In this document: positions 19,078-27,393 of the stretch, in pieces
Numbering within the stretch: the first letter of the stretch is position 1
Layout of the letters: every line of letters begins with the position of its first letter
DNA from: Leptolyngbya sp. SIOISBB
GTDB taxonomy: Bacteria; Cyanobacteriota; Cyanobacteriia; Phormidesmidales; Phormidesmidaceae
Assembly: GCA_010671905.1 (NCBI GenBank)
Contig: JAAHII010000001.1
Span: 2,294,001-2,358,000 of the forward strand
Length of the DNA: 64,000 nucleotides
Reading direction: 5' to 3'
Program-made: the position numbers and the translations under genes
The notes under the pieces: generated by a model
What the model saw: only the letters and a program-made list of their open reading frames with translations
What the model was told of the DNA's origin: nothing
The model's database searches: none

Positions 19078-20061
19078 ATGCAACTGACCAAGAAAACGCT
19101 CGCTCAACGTGCTGATCACATTTATGACGCGCTGGTGGTTGGGGGTGGTGCCGCCGGTCTCTCTGCCGGTATCTACTTGCAGCGCTATCTGCTCTCAACG
19201 CTGATCATTGATAAGGGCAAAGCGCGCTCTTTTTGGATGCAGGAACTCCACAATTATTTGGGTCTGCCCCCCGAAACGCCGGGTCGAGAAGTGCTCAAGC
19301 AGGGTAAAGACCATTACCTTTCTCTCGAAGGTGACTATCTCAATGCTTATGTGGAAGCAGTGATTGATGAAGGGGATACCTTATTGGTGAAAGTGCGCAT
19401 CGGTCGCCAAAACCCGACCTATGAGGTGTTCCGCACGCGCTACCTCATCGCCGCGAGCGGCGTCATAGATCACCTCCCGCAGCTCGCCGACATGAAAAAC
19501 GTGTTTGACTATGCTGGGTACAACCTGCACGTTTGTTTAATTTGTGACGGCTATGAAATGCGTGACCAGCGGGTGGGCGTTTTCGGCAGCAGCGAAAATA
19601 GTCTGCAAGTGGCCTTTCCCCTCGGGTGGTTCACGCCCCACATCACGCTATTTACCCATGGTGCCTTTGAAGTCGGGCCAGAATTGCGCGATCGCTTCAC
19701 CCAAGCGGGTTACACCATCAACGAGCAGCCGATCCAACAGTTCCTCGGCGAAAACCATCAAATGTCAGGCGTTGAACTCGCAGACGGTTCGATAGTGGAA
19801 CTCGATGCCGGACTCATCTCTATGGGCTCGAAGTACCACGCCGATTATCTCCAAGGCATTGAGCTGGAATATCAAGGCGGCAACCTCGTGACGGATGCGA
19901 TGAATCGCACGTCCCATCCCCGGATTTTTGCCGTGGGGGATTTGAAGGTGGGCATGAATCAAGTTGTCATTGCCGCTGCAGATGGGGCGAGTGCTGCCAC
20001 CCAAATCTGGCGAGACATTCGCCGGGCCGAGGGCACCCGCCGCATGCCGTTGTCTGCATAA
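19078..20061 (+). CDS. FAD/NAD(P)-dependent thioredoxin reductase-like oxidoreductase
   Basis: ATG 19078 follows GGAGGTGACT, a strong ribosome site; 327 residues. The FAD-binding start is ALVVGGGAAGLSAGIYLQRY, the disulfide CxxC lies in LHVCLICDGYEM, and the C-terminal FAD signature is IFAVGDLKVGMNQ. The expected NADPH-binding GGGNSA is altered to VGVFGSSENSLQVA, so electron donor use may differ from classical thioredoxin reductase. A glutaredoxin gene follows 141 bases downstream and a TetR regulator with operators precedes it. The set suggests an inducible thiol-redox or electrophile response. Confidence 0.87.
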   Translation: MQLTKKTLAQRADHIYDALVVGGGAAGLSAGIYLQRYLLSTLIIDKGKARSFWMQELHNYLGLPPETPGREVLKQGKDHYLSLEGDYLNAYVEAVIDEGDTLLVKVRIGRQNPTYEVFRTRYLIAASGVIDHLPQLADMKNVFDYAGYNLHVCLICDGYEMRDQRVGVFGSSENSLQVAFPLGWFTPHITLFTHGAFEVGPELRDRFTQAGYTINEQPIQQFLGENHQMSGVELADGSIVELDAGLISMGSKYHADYLQGIELEYQGGNLVTDAMNRTSHPRIFAVGDLKVGMNQVVIAAADGASAATQIWRDIRRAEGTRRMPLSA

Positions 20062-20088
20062 ATTTGGATCCCCATCCAACCCACCGTA

Positions 20089-20156
20089 GGGGCGAGGCAT
20101 GCTCGATTGCACGCTTTACGCAATTCCTGTCAGCAATTACGAGCATGCCTCGCCCC
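20089..20156. repeat. Perfect 17-bp inverted repeat between redox genes
   Basis: GGGGCGAGGCATGCTCG (20089-20105) is exactly complementary to CGAGCATGCCTCGCCCC (20140-20156) with 34 bases between. The flanks share GGATCCCCAT. GGGGCGAGGCATGC-type hairpins are common intergenic repeats in cyanobacteria. It lies between the oxidoreductase and glutaredoxin genes and could act as a processing or partial termination site. Confidence 0.75.
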
Positions 20157-20202
20157 GGCCCGGATCCCCATTCGTCCACACACTCTATCGGAGGCAACAA
20201 AC

Positions 20203-20481
20203 ATGGCCAACGTCGAAATTTACACCTGGAAAACCTGTCCGTTTTGTCGGCGAGCCAAACAGCTTCTCGACCGCAAAGGCGTCACCTATACCGAGTACGC
20301 CATTGACGGTGATGAGGCAGCTCGGGACGCGATGATGGCCCGAGGCAATGATGGTCGCCGCTCTGTCCCGCAAGTCTTTATCAACAACCAACACATTGGT
20401 GGCAGTGATGACTTGTATGCCCTCGAACGTCGAGGTCGGCTAGATGAATGGTTGGCTCAACCTGAGGCGATCTCCCACTGA
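20203..20481 (+). CDS. grxC: Glutaredoxin 3
   Basis: ATG 20203 after CGGAGGCAACAAAC; 92 residues. A dithiol glutaredoxin that reduces protein disulfides using glutathione. The active site CPFC lies in TWKTCPFCRRAKQLLDRKG, the cis-Pro loop in RSVPQVFINNQHIGG, and the glutathione-contacting end in GGSDDLYALERRGRL. Neighbouring thiol-redox and glyoxalase-type genes on the same strand suggest a joint role in oxidative or carbonyl stress. Confidence 0.93.
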   Translation: MANVEIYTWKTCPFCRRAKQLLDRKGVTYTEYAIDGDEAARDAMMARGNDGRRSVPQVFINNQHIGGSDDLYALERRGRLDEWLAQPEAISH

Positions 20482-20689
20482 TCGATCTCGGCCAATGCCC
20501 ACTGGCAGGCCCATTGAATTCAGAATTCTAGGACACTCAACTGACTGGGCCTGACCCAAACGTCCGTCTGTTGCTAGCGGCTCGCTGTTTAGGGAGTACA
20601 ACCAGTTTCACGGTTTCACACCCTGGGCGATCGCGGACTGCTCGAGATCGCTCGTTCACCCAACTTTAATTTTGTCAGGAGTTTTTACC

Positions 20690-21091
20690 ATGGCTATCAC
20701 TCAAGGCGCTCACCATATTGGTTTGACCGTTCCGAATATTGACGCAACCCGTGATTTCTTCGTGGACGTTTTAGACTTTAAGCAAGTCGGAGCTGTGCCA
20801 GATTATCCGGCTTACTTTGTGTCGGATGGAGCGACCTTGCTCACGCTTTGGCAGGCAGCAACCTCAGATAATGCGACTCCGTTTGACCGGAAAAACAACA
20901 TCGGTCTCCATCACTTTGCCTTCAAGGTCGATGGAGTCGAAACGCTGCATGCCGTCTACGAGACACTCCAAAACACCAAGGGCGTTGAGATTGAATTCGC
21001 TCCGGAACTGCTGGGCGGTGGGCCCACCCAGCACATGATGTTTTACATCCCCGGTGGCATTCGGATGGAGCTGACGGCTCCAGCGCGTTAA
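20690..21091 (+). CDS. VOC (glyoxalase/dioxygenase fold) family protein
   Basis: ATG 20690 follows CAGGAGTTTTTACC; 133 residues, a single VOC module pair. Metal-ligand candidates are the His in GAHHIGLTVPNI, HHFAFKVDG and the Glu in GGIRMELTAP. VOC proteins include glyoxalases, ring-cleaving dioxygenases and resistance proteins, so the exact reaction is uncertain. It sits between glutaredoxin and a PNPOx-like gene, in line with detoxification. Confidence 0.82.
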   Translation: MAITQGAHHIGLTVPNIDATRDFFVDVLDFKQVGAVPDYPAYFVSDGATLLTLWQAATSDNATPFDRKNNIGLHHFAFKVDGVETLHAVYETLQNTKGVEIEFAPELLGGGPTQHMMFYIPGGIRMELTAPAR

Positions 21092-21125
21092 TCTCAGTCA
21101 GCTCATTCTGTAAAGGAGACACACT

Positions 21126-22106
21126 ATGCCCATTCCCGGTTGGCAACCAGCAGAATCCCCTTTTCATCCAGGCGAGCAAGCCATCCAGACCAAATTAGGG
21201 GGGCGAGATCGCATGGAAACCCTCGGTCGCCGCATGATCCGCGACTTTTTACCCGAGCAGCACCAGCAGTTCTATGCTCAACTGCCCTATTTTTTAGTGG
21301 GCACAGTGGATCGCGACGGTCATCCTTGGGTCTCCATCTTGGTCGGTGAACCGGGCTTTATTTCGACGCCCCATGATCGCACGCTCCACATTGCAGCTCA
21401 GCCACTCTTGGGCGATCCGCTCGCAAATCATCTTGCTGTTGGTCTCGACATTGGATTCTTGGGGATTGAGCTTCACACCCGTCGCCGCAATCGCGTGAAT
21501 GGTGTCGTTAGGGCGATGACGCCAGACGGCTTTGACGTTGAAGTGAGGCAAACTTTTGGCAACTGCCCCAAGTACATTCAGGCTCGCCAGTTTGACCTGC
21601 AGGCCTTTGAGCCGACTGCAACCAAACCCATTCAGACACTGACTCAGTTGGGAGACGCCGAACGGGAAGCGATCGCCGCCGCCGATACCTTTTTCATTGC
21701 CACCGCTTATTTGGATGACACCGCTAGCTTGGCCAAAGGTGTCGATGTCTCTCACCGAGGCGGTCAACCGGGCTTTATCCGAGTCGAGGGCAATACGCTG
21801 ACGGTGCCTGATTTCACCGGCAATGGCTTCTTCAATACCTTCGGCAATATCGAAGTGAATCCCCGCGCTGGTTTACTGTTTATCGACTTTGATCAGGGCA
21901 ATCTGCTGTACTTGACGGGGCGAGCGGAAGTGATTTGGGATGGCGACCCAGAAATCGAGCGCTATGCCGGTGCCGAGCGGCTGTTCAGATTCCATTTGAC
22001 AACCGGTGTACACGTCGCAGGCGGTTTACCCCTGAGTGGGTCACCTACAGAGCTATCCCCATTTCTCAAGGAAACCGGGCCATGGTTACCTGAGCAACCT
22101 GACTGA
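21126..22106 (+). CDS. Pyridoxamine 5'-phosphate oxidase-like FMN-binding protein
   Basis: ATG 21126 after AAAGGAGACACACT; 326 residues. Two split-barrel regions are visible: YFLVGTVDRDGHPWVSILVG (about residues 56-75) and a later FIATAYLDDTASLAKGVDVS with RAGLLFIDFDQGNLLYLTG. This two-part layout is seen in PNPOx-like proteins that often partner ferredoxin or flavodoxin reductases. FMN binding and reductive detoxification are inferred. It is the last member of the plus-strand redox set, 34 bases after the VOC gene. Confidence 0.8.
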   Translation: MPIPGWQPAESPFHPGEQAIQTKLGGRDRMETLGRRMIRDFLPEQHQQFYAQLPYFLVGTVDRDGHPWVSILVGEPGFISTPHDRTLHIAAQPLLGDPLANHLAVGLDIGFLGIELHTRRRNRVNGVVRAMTPDGFDVEVRQTFGNCPKYIQARQFDLQAFEPTATKPIQTLTQLGDAEREAIAAADTFFIATAYLDDTASLAKGVDVSHRGGQPGFIRVEGNTLTVPDFTGNGFFNTFGNIEVNPRAGLLFIDFDQGNLLYLTGRAEVIWDGDPEIERYAGAERLFRFHLTTGVHVAGGLPLSGSPTELSPFLKETGPWLPEQPD

Positions 22107-22315
22107 CAGCAGTCCCGCGATCGCGTGACGCAAAATTCGTGTGGAACTCACAGTGCCATCGCTGGCCAAACTTTATTGAACTGGCGAAGCTGTGGCCATG
22201 CCCCAGTTTAGAATGGCCCTATCGTTAATGTTGGAGTCTTGCCGCAAATTGGCAGGCGGGCGCAAAGTTTCAGAAGCAGCTTAGGGGCAGCGCTCAGGGG
22301 ATAATTCCAACCGTG

Positions 22316-23233
22316 ATGAAAAAGGCGTTGCAAAATCAGGTGAAGCTATCTCAGCTTGAAATGGTCGTGGCCGTGGCGGCAACGTCCAGCTTCAGTGAGG
22401 CAGCGTTGGAATTAGGCATTTCACAATCGGCAGTCAGCCACGCGATCTCTTCCCTAGAAGAGGCTTTGGGCATCGTCATTTTTTCGCGGGGGCGTCACGG
22501 GGCCACGCTGACCCCCGTCGGCGATCGCATTCTGATCCATGCTAAGCAGGTGATCAACGGCACGGCAGCAATTTTGCAAGAAGCGGCGATCGCCAAAGGG
22601 CTAGAACAGGGCAAAGTTCGCGTCGCGACGTTTCGCAGCATTGCGACTCATATTCTGCCCGATAGCATCAAGCAGCTCTATCAAAAGTTTCCCGGCATCG
22701 TTATCAACCTAGCGGAACACGACGATGATGAGCAGGTGGAGCAAGCACTCAGGGCCGGGCAGGCCGATATTGGCATCGTGACGCTGCCTGCAGGCAAAGG
22801 GCTGACCACTTGGGAACTCTTGAAGGATGAATACGTGGTGCTGCTGCCCCCAGAGACTCAGCTGCTCAGCGAGTCCCTGACGTGGGAAGAGTTGGCGCGA
22901 CATCCTCTCATGATGCCGCCGCTCAATTATGTAATGATGCGACCGGTGTATGACTACATCAACGGCCTGGGTTACTGGCTCAACGTAGTCAACGAAATTG
23001 AAACGGATGCGGCCACCGTGAATCTGGTCGCTCAAGGCTTAGGGGGCACGATCTTGCCGCGTCTCTCCGCTGAGCCGATTCCCGCAGCGGTGCAAGTCTA
23101 TCCGCTGCCGACGCCCTTGGAGCGTAACGTCGGCGTGGCCATTGTGACCGATGCCCTACAGACTCCAGCGGTTTATGCGCTGTTAGATATTTTGCGATCG
23201 CAGTCTTCGACCAAGTCTCGTGGGGCTATTTAA
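22316..23233 (+). CDS. LysR family transcriptional regulator
   Basis: About 305 residues; ATG 22316, with GTG 22313 just before it. The N-terminal winged helix reads LSQLEMVVAVAATSSFSEAA, LGISQSAVSHAISSLEEAL and GRHGATLTPVGDRI. The effector domain has KVRVATFRSIATHILP and AGQADIGIVTLP. It is separated by about 207 bases from the PNPOx-like gene and probably has its own promoter. Target genes are unknown. Confidence 0.9.
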   Translation: MKKALQNQVKLSQLEMVVAVAATSSFSEAALELGISQSAVSHAISSLEEALGIVIFSRGRHGATLTPVGDRILIHAKQVINGTAAILQEAAIAKGLEQGKVRVATFRSIATHILPDSIKQLYQKFPGIVINLAEHDDDEQVEQALRAGQADIGIVTLPAGKGLTTWELLKDEYVVLLPPETQLLSESLTWEELARHPLMMPPLNYVMMRPVYDYINGLGYWLNVVNEIETDAATVNLVAQGLGGTILPRLSAEPIPAAVQVYPLPTPLERNVGVAIVTDALQTPAVYALLDILRSQSSTKSRGAI

Positions 23234-23266
23234 TCCTGGAAGCGCAACGCAGCGCGACCAGCACAT

Positions 23267-23391
23267 CTAGGGCGCGTCATCAATTAATCCCAGAAGCCTT
23301 TGGAATCAACATTACCGCGCCCGCATTCACTCCATAGGCTAGGGACTGTCGTTCCTTTACTGAAAGGGTTTGGCCGCGACCGGATGACAGG
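23267..23391 (-). repeat. Dispersed 125-bp repeat, copy 1
   Basis: Read on the minus strand, this block is about 90 percent identical to 59559-59684, from CCTGTCATCCGGTCGCGGCC to TTAATTGATGACGCGCCCTAG, with a few substitutions in the middle. A shorter copy lies at 46222-46283. No open frame spans it. It may be a non-autonomous element or the leftover end of an insertion sequence. Confidence 0.8.
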
Positions 23392-23393
23392 CT

Positions 23394-23591
23394 CTAGTTG
23401 TACATAGATTTGCCTGCGGACATTTGCAGCAGTTGCTCTAGAGTCCAGCCGCTTCTCTTAGGGGCACGCTGATGAGCAGCGGTCATGGCACCCGCACCGT
23501 AGGCTTCTTCCAAAACTCTGCCCAAGTGTAAGTTCCGAGAAATTTCGGTCAAATCGCGGCGAGAGGTATAGCTAGCTTGTGGTTTCTTCAT
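23394..23591 (-). CDS. Small 65-residue protein, paralogue of its neighbour
   Basis: Unrecognised family. The sequence shares a clear pattern with the gene at 23645-23842: LxxISxxLxLGxxLxxxxGxG, then QR, GW and EQLLQMSA (here NLHLGRVLEEAYGAGAM and SGWTLEQLLQMSAGKS). Both are 65 residues, same strand, 53 bases apart, so they form a tandem pair. No signal peptide or membrane helix is seen. Paralogy at matched length argues that both are real genes. Confidence 0.75.
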   Translation of the reverse strand: MKKPQASYTSRRDLTEISRNLHLGRVLEEAYGAGAMTAAHQRAPKRSGWTLEQLLQMSAGKSMYN

Positions 23592-23644
23592 CTAATTAAC
23601 TCTTTAATCTGTTATAGAACAAGGGTCTGCTGACTGCAGCGAGC

Positions 23645-23842
23645 TTAACCCAGGGTCGCAGCGGCGCGAACTGCCGCCATATGGAGCAATTGATCGACAG
23701 ACCAACCTTGCTTGGCGGGCCGTTGGTAGTCTGCAGACACTGTGCCAAATCCTTGGGTGTCGGCCAAGGTCTGCCCCAAGAAGAGGTACTGGGAAAGTTG
23801 GGGGAAATCTGCTTGACCGTGGTTATTAGCAGTGGCTGGCAT
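23645..23842 (-). CDS. Small 65-residue protein, upstream paralogue
   Basis: ATG 23842 is chosen because AAGGAG lies 10 bases upstream; the frame is open further upstream without a better start. It is 65 residues, with the core QLSQYLFLGQTLADTQGFGT and QGWSVDQLLHMAAVRAAA, paralogous to the downstream gene. The C-terminal GW-x3-QLL-x-M-x-A is the best conserved part. The role is unknown; the tandem pair may encode peptides that act together or were recently duplicated. Confidence 0.75.
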   Translation of the reverse strand: MPATANNHGQADFPQLSQYLFLGQTLADTQGFGTVSADYQRPAKQGWSVDQLLHMAAVRAAATLG

Positions 23843-24035
23843 CAGTTTTAGACTCCTTGAACGAGGCAATTCCTTGAACACTTCCAGGATAAGAAATCCC
23901 CCAAAGAGTGACTACAAGCAGGATTCAGCGCTTCCATGAAGAGTTCTCATGGAAAATCTTCATGGCAGTGCATTGTTGACGCCAATCTTGAGGGGCAACG
24001 CGATCGCGATCGCAGGCTCAAAATCGATGAGGCCA

Positions 24036-24695
24036 TTAATGGGGCTGGAGTAGACCCCACTTTTGGAGACGGGTATCGGTAAATTGTTCGATGACTAAGC
24101 TGGCACCGTAGCTGTAGAGTACCTCTGGGTCATGGGTAGAGGCGACCCCCACCGTGGGAATTTGGGCGGCAACCGCTGACTGAATTCCCGCTTTAGAGTC
24201 TTCAAAGGCGATCGCGTCTGCGGCCGATACTGCCAATCTTTCTAGCGCTGTGACGTAAGGCAGCGGATCGGGTTTACTGCGAGGCAGTTCCCCTGCAAGC
24301 AACACAAAGTCGAAGGCCGATTCTAGCTGCAGAAGCTTGAGCACAAATTCGGCGTTCGTTCGGGGGGCATTGGTGACGATCGCCGTGTTGAGCCCTTGAC
24401 GTTTGATCCAGTCGTAGAGTTTGTCAAACCCTGGCATTCGCTGCAAGTCACTCGCGGCCAATTCACGAAACTGGGCTTCTTTATCCACCACCAACTGTGC
24501 CCCTTCTGCTGCGGAAAGCTGTGGCAAAAACTCTGTGATGATGTGCTCATTGAGACGACCACTGATGTGCGCTTGAAAGAAGGCGTCGTCTACGGTGTAA
24601 CCGTGAGGTTCTAAGATTTCGCGCCAAACTTTGAGGTGAATGGGATCGGTATTGGCAAGGGTGCCGTCGAGGTCGAAGAGTACGGCCTGGAGCAT
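24036..24695 (-). CDS. HAD-IA family phosphatase (beta-phosphoglucomutase-like)
   Basis: A 219-residue HAD hydrolase from ATG 24695. Motif I is FDLDGTLANTDP with the nucleophile Asp, motif II TNAPR in AIVTNAPR, motif III KPDPLPYVTAL and motif IV FEDSKAGIQSAV. The pattern and the cap helix SGRLNEHIITEFLP match beta-phosphoglucomutase/phosphatase-like members. The natural sugar phosphate is not clear. It lies upstream of the small-protein pair on the same strand, about 194 bases away. Confidence 0.86.
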   Translation of the reverse strand: MLQAVLFDLDGTLANTDPIHLKVWREILEPHGYTVDDAFFQAHISGRLNEHIITEFLPQLSAAEGAQLVVDKEAQFRELAASDLQRMPGFDKLYDWIKRQGLNTAIVTNAPRTNAEFVLKLLQLESAFDFVLLAGELPRSKPDPLPYVTALERLAVSAADAIAFEDSKAGIQSAVAAQIPTVGVASTHDPEVLYSYGASLVIEQFTDTRLQKWGLLQPH

Positions 24696-24998
24696 ATGGA
24701 TATGAGGATGGATGGGTGTGAGGTTGGTGTTTTAGCGCGCGATCGCTCATGAGGCTTGAACTCGCGCCTCAGCGTGGATTTTATCAGTTACCGCCACTAC
24801 AGCCGTGTCTGGGGCACGACAAGGCGAAACTGCTCAGACAATCAGAAAGTCCTCAGAAATGTGAGCCATCCTCATAAGTTGGATGAGGTTTTGGGGTGAC
24901 TTCGAGAGGCGTTCACTCGCAGCATTGCCTTGCCCCCATGTGATTCAGGGGACACTCACGGCTGAGCTTGTTCTGCTTATGGTAGTTGTTTCGAGGGA

Positions 24999-25505
24999 TT
25001 GTTCGCCGCTAATCAGTTAATCCTTGATGGCGTCACGCAGCGCTGGAACAAGGTCAAATGTGAGGCTGAGTTACCTACTGGTCCAGTTCCAGAGTCATTC
25101 ATTGATAAAGCACCTACGATCAAGCCTCAGCTTCAATTGCAGTTCAAACGAAGTGAAGGGAAATCATCTAGTCGTTGGCATGTGACGATACCGCACTTTA
25201 ATCAGGCATTTAAGGATTCACTGCAACCATTCACTTATGAGAGGGGGGATATCAGATGTGTCTACACGCTTATGGACAATACGAAGATCATTGTCAATGC
25301 TAGGGATAAAGGGGAAGGAATTAGGGTTATTAGCTACCTGCAGCAGTTTGTTGAGTCTCAATACCAAGTGCCTGCGAACAACACATCTTTTCATGAAATA
25401 CCTGGTAGGGGGATCACGAAACAGCAGGTAGTGTCATCCCTTGCCAAGTACTTTGAGGGGACTTTAGAAGCGCCTCCGCTGTGGACTAGGAGATTAAATC
25501 AGTAG
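24999..25505 (+). CDS. Unknown element-borne protein, duplicated copy 1
   Basis: 168 residues from TTG 24999 (start unsure). Not recognised. The body from residue 30 to the end (FIDKAPTIKPQLQLQFKRS to APPLWTRRLNQ) is repeated at 25945-26358 with about 90 percent identity. It is basic and contains SYLQQFVESQYQVP and HEIPGRGITKQQVVSSLAKY. Two copies in an integrase-bearing region suggest an element protein such as a small accessory recombination factor, but this is a guess. Confidence 0.6.
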   Translation: MFAANQLILDGVTQRWNKVKCEAELPTGPVPESFIDKAPTIKPQLQLQFKRSEGKSSSRWHVTIPHFNQAFKDSLQPFTYERGDIRCVYTLMDNTKIIVNARDKGEGIRVISYLQQFVESQYQVPANNTSFHEIPGRGITKQQVVSSLAKYFEGTLEAPPLWTRRLNQ

Positions 25506-25584
25506 TGCAGATCGGCTCACCACGAAGGAAATATTTTATGATAGATGTTAACAAAACTTAGTATTGGCGCTCGTATCGGATCCT

Positions 25585-25851
25585 ATGTCAGTTCCTAGCC
25601 TCACTCCAGCCTCTCAGCTTGAGACATTCAAGTTCTACAGCAATAATCAGGTCCATGAAGCCATAATGCATAACCACGTGATCATGAGGCTGGCTAAAGT
25701 CCTCCCTGCAGACATGCGGGATGAGGCTTATCACGTTGCCCATTCTCTCAGTCAGAATTACCCCACAGTTTTGTCTCCTGCTAATGATGTCTATCGTGTC
25801 TGGGTAGACGTCCGCTGTCCTGATGATTTTGGACTGTTCAGGTCATTTTAA
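25585..25851 (+). CDS. Hypothetical 88-residue protein
   Basis: ATG 25585; starts MSVPSLTPASQLETFKFY and contains AKVLPADMRDEAYHVAHSLS. I recognise no family. It lies between the two copies of the duplicated unknown gene on the same strand. Its coding quality is moderate, and it may be a real element gene or a chance frame. Confidence 0.4.
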   Translation: MSVPSLTPASQLETFKFYSNNQVHEAIMHNHVIMRLAKVLPADMRDEAYHVAHSLSQNYPTVLSPANDVYRVWVDVRCPDDFGLFRSF

Positions 25852-25910
25852 TGATGGATTGTCAGGGTTCTCCTCTAGTTTCATTAAAAACTTCCATAGC
25901 TCGGCAAAAC

Positions 25911-25941
25911 AAAACCCCTCATCTTATGGGCAAGGGGTTTT
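25911..25941. terminator. Terminator-like hairpin AAAACCCCT / AGGGGTTTT
   Basis: Arms AAAACCCCT (25911-25919) and AGGGGTTTT (25933-25941) flank a 13-base loop. T and A runs on both sides could serve either strand. A near copy lies at 26494-26520. Confidence 0.7.
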
Positions 25942-25944
25942 GTC

Positions 25945-26358
25945 CCTGAATCATTCATTGCCAAAGCACCAACCATCAAGCCGCAACTTCAATTACAGTT
26001 CAAACGGAGCGAAGGGAAATCGTCTAGTCGATGGCATGTCACTATCCCTCACTTTAATGAAGCGTTTAAGGATTCACTGCAACCATTCACTTATGAGAGG
26101 GGTGATATCAGGTGTGTCTACACGCTCACTGACAACACGAAGATCATTGTCAATGCCAGGGATAAAGGGGAGGGAATTAGGGTTATTAGCTACCTGCAGC
26201 AGTTTGTTGAGTCTCAATACCAAGTGCCTGTGAGTAGCACTTCCTTTCACGAGATACCTGGTAGGGGAATCACGAAACAGCAAGTGGTCTCATCCTTTGC
26301 CAAGTATTTCAGTGGAACTTTAGAAGCACCTCCTCAGTGGACTCGTAGGCTTTCTTAG
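25945..26358 (+). pseudogene. Duplicated unknown protein, copy 2 lacking its 5' part
   Basis: The frame from 25945 to TAG 26356 encodes FIAKAPTIKPQLQLQFKRS through APPQWTRRLS, about 90 percent identical to the gene at 24999-25505. The 5' part and start are missing: homology begins right at the terminator hairpin. It looks like a partial tandem duplication, with most substitutions silent or conservative, so either recent or under selection. Confidence 0.65.
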
Positions 26359-26369
26359 TCTCTCCTGTG

Positions 26370-26393
26370 GTTCAAGTAGAAGTTCTACTAGAA
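26370..26393. repeat. 12-mer doublet repeat, copy a
   Basis: GTTCAAGTAGAA directly followed by GTTCTACTAGAA. This is a tandem pair of a 12-mer whose consensus over four sites is GTTCTAGTAGAA. It lies just after the second copy of the unknown gene. Confidence 0.7.
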
Positions 26394-26453
26394 AACAGAA
26401 ACCTTGGAATTAATCACAAGCAATAAGCTTTAGGTTTTTAGGCTTATCCCCTA

Positions 26454-26477
26454 GTTCTAGTAGAAGTTGTAGTAGAA
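26454..26477. repeat. 12-mer doublet repeat, copy b
   Basis: GTTCTAGTAGAA followed by GTTGTAGTAGAA, same orientation as copies a, c and d. It lies upstream of the terminator for the PEP-CTERM gene. Confidence 0.7.
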
Positions 26478-26493
26478 ATTAGCTCAACACAAT

Positions 26494-26520
26494 AAAACCC
26501 CTCACCTTATGGACAAGGGG
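26494..26520 (-). terminator. Terminator of PEP-CTERM gene
   Basis: On the minus strand the arms CCCCT and AGGGG (26516-26520 / 26498-26502) form a stem followed by TTTTATT. It resembles the hairpin at 25911-25941 in loop as well, so the two are duplicated. Confidence 0.65.
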
Positions 26521-26545
26521 CAGTGAATCTCAACTTTGAACACAC

Positions 26546-27178
26546 TTAAGCAGAAGCTTTCTTTTTGAGTGCTCCCCCAGCAGCAACAGCACCGATGGTT
26601 AACAGACCCAACATGGAAGCGGGTTCGGGAACCGACTGAGAGGGTGCTTTAGTTTGCAGATTGTCCAGTAATCCAAAGTCTAGCCCGGAGTTTGCTGCAA
26701 TTTCGATTTGAATCTCGTCAAACAGAATGTCAGTAAATCCAAAAAATGCAGTAGGCGAAACTAGATCTGTCGCATTCGAGAAGCTCTCTACCACTACACT
26801 ATCTAGCAAAGCTGTAAAAGTTGTATTGCCAGAATTTGTGGCGAATCCAAAGACCGCAGCTGACTGAATATCATTAAACAAAATCGAGAAAGGATTCTGA
26901 TTCGTAAAGAAAAAGTTCCCGATACTATTTCCTTGAATCCCTGGTGCAGAACTCGGTTGAGGACTGTAAAAGACGGTAGGCGAGAACTCTACTCCTAGAG
27001 AACTATACTCATTGGTAATCGGAGTGCCTGGATCAAAGACAAACTCATCAAAAGTGATTGTTTGGTCTGCATCGGCTAATCCCGTAGTTGAAACAAAACT
27101 GACAGCCTCAGCACTACTAACAAATCCCATTCCCAAAGCTGCGGCCCCAACTAGCCCGATCATCGTTTGCTTAAACAT
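26546..27178 (-). CDS. PEP-CTERM sorting domain protein
   Basis: A 210-residue exported protein. The signal peptide is MFKQTMIGLVGAAALGMGF with SSAEA before the likely cut. The C-terminus has the tripartite sorting signal: VPEPASMLG, a hydrophobic stretch LLTIGAVAAGGA and a basic tail LKKKASA. Such proteins are processed by an exosortase and routed to the envelope or matrix. The middle is not recognised. It lies inside the tRNA-adjacent element, so it may be cargo. Confidence 0.85.
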   Translation of the reverse strand: MFKQTMIGLVGAAALGMGFVSSAEAVSFVSTTGLADADQTITFDEFVFDPGTPITNEYSSLGVEFSPTVFYSPQPSSAPGIQGNSIGNFFFTNQNPFSILFNDIQSAAVFGFATNSGNTTFTALLDSVVVESFSNATDLVSPTAFFGFTDILFDEIQIEIAANSGLDFGLLDNLQTKAPSQSVPEPASMLGLLTIGAVAAGGALKKKASA

Positions 27179-27367
27179 AGCCTTTTCCAGAAAACTACAG
27201 TACGTATACGTGTGAGTTAATAGATGCTCTTGTAAAGTTGACGCTCTACACCGTAAACGTACTTAGTTTTGAATGACTATGAAAACCTTATATACCAAAT
27301 CTTTTCCTACGCTTCATAAATAAACGAGGATGTAGCACTTTCTCTGTTTTTCTAGCCATACTCTCTC

Positions 27368-27391
27368 GTTCTAGTTGAACTTCTAGTAGAA
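27368..27391. repeat. 12-mer doublet repeat, copy c
   Basis: GTTCTAGTTGAA followed by CTTCTAGTAGAA, preceded by CTCTC as at copy d. It is immediately downstream of the integrase gene end. Confidence 0.72.
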
Positions 27392-27393
27392 CC

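Noticed and set aside
24696-25010. Second copy of the tRNA-Arg 3' end as left attachment site
   Set aside because: No repeat of GGTTCGAATCCC was seen; only a short GGGATT match, which is chance level.
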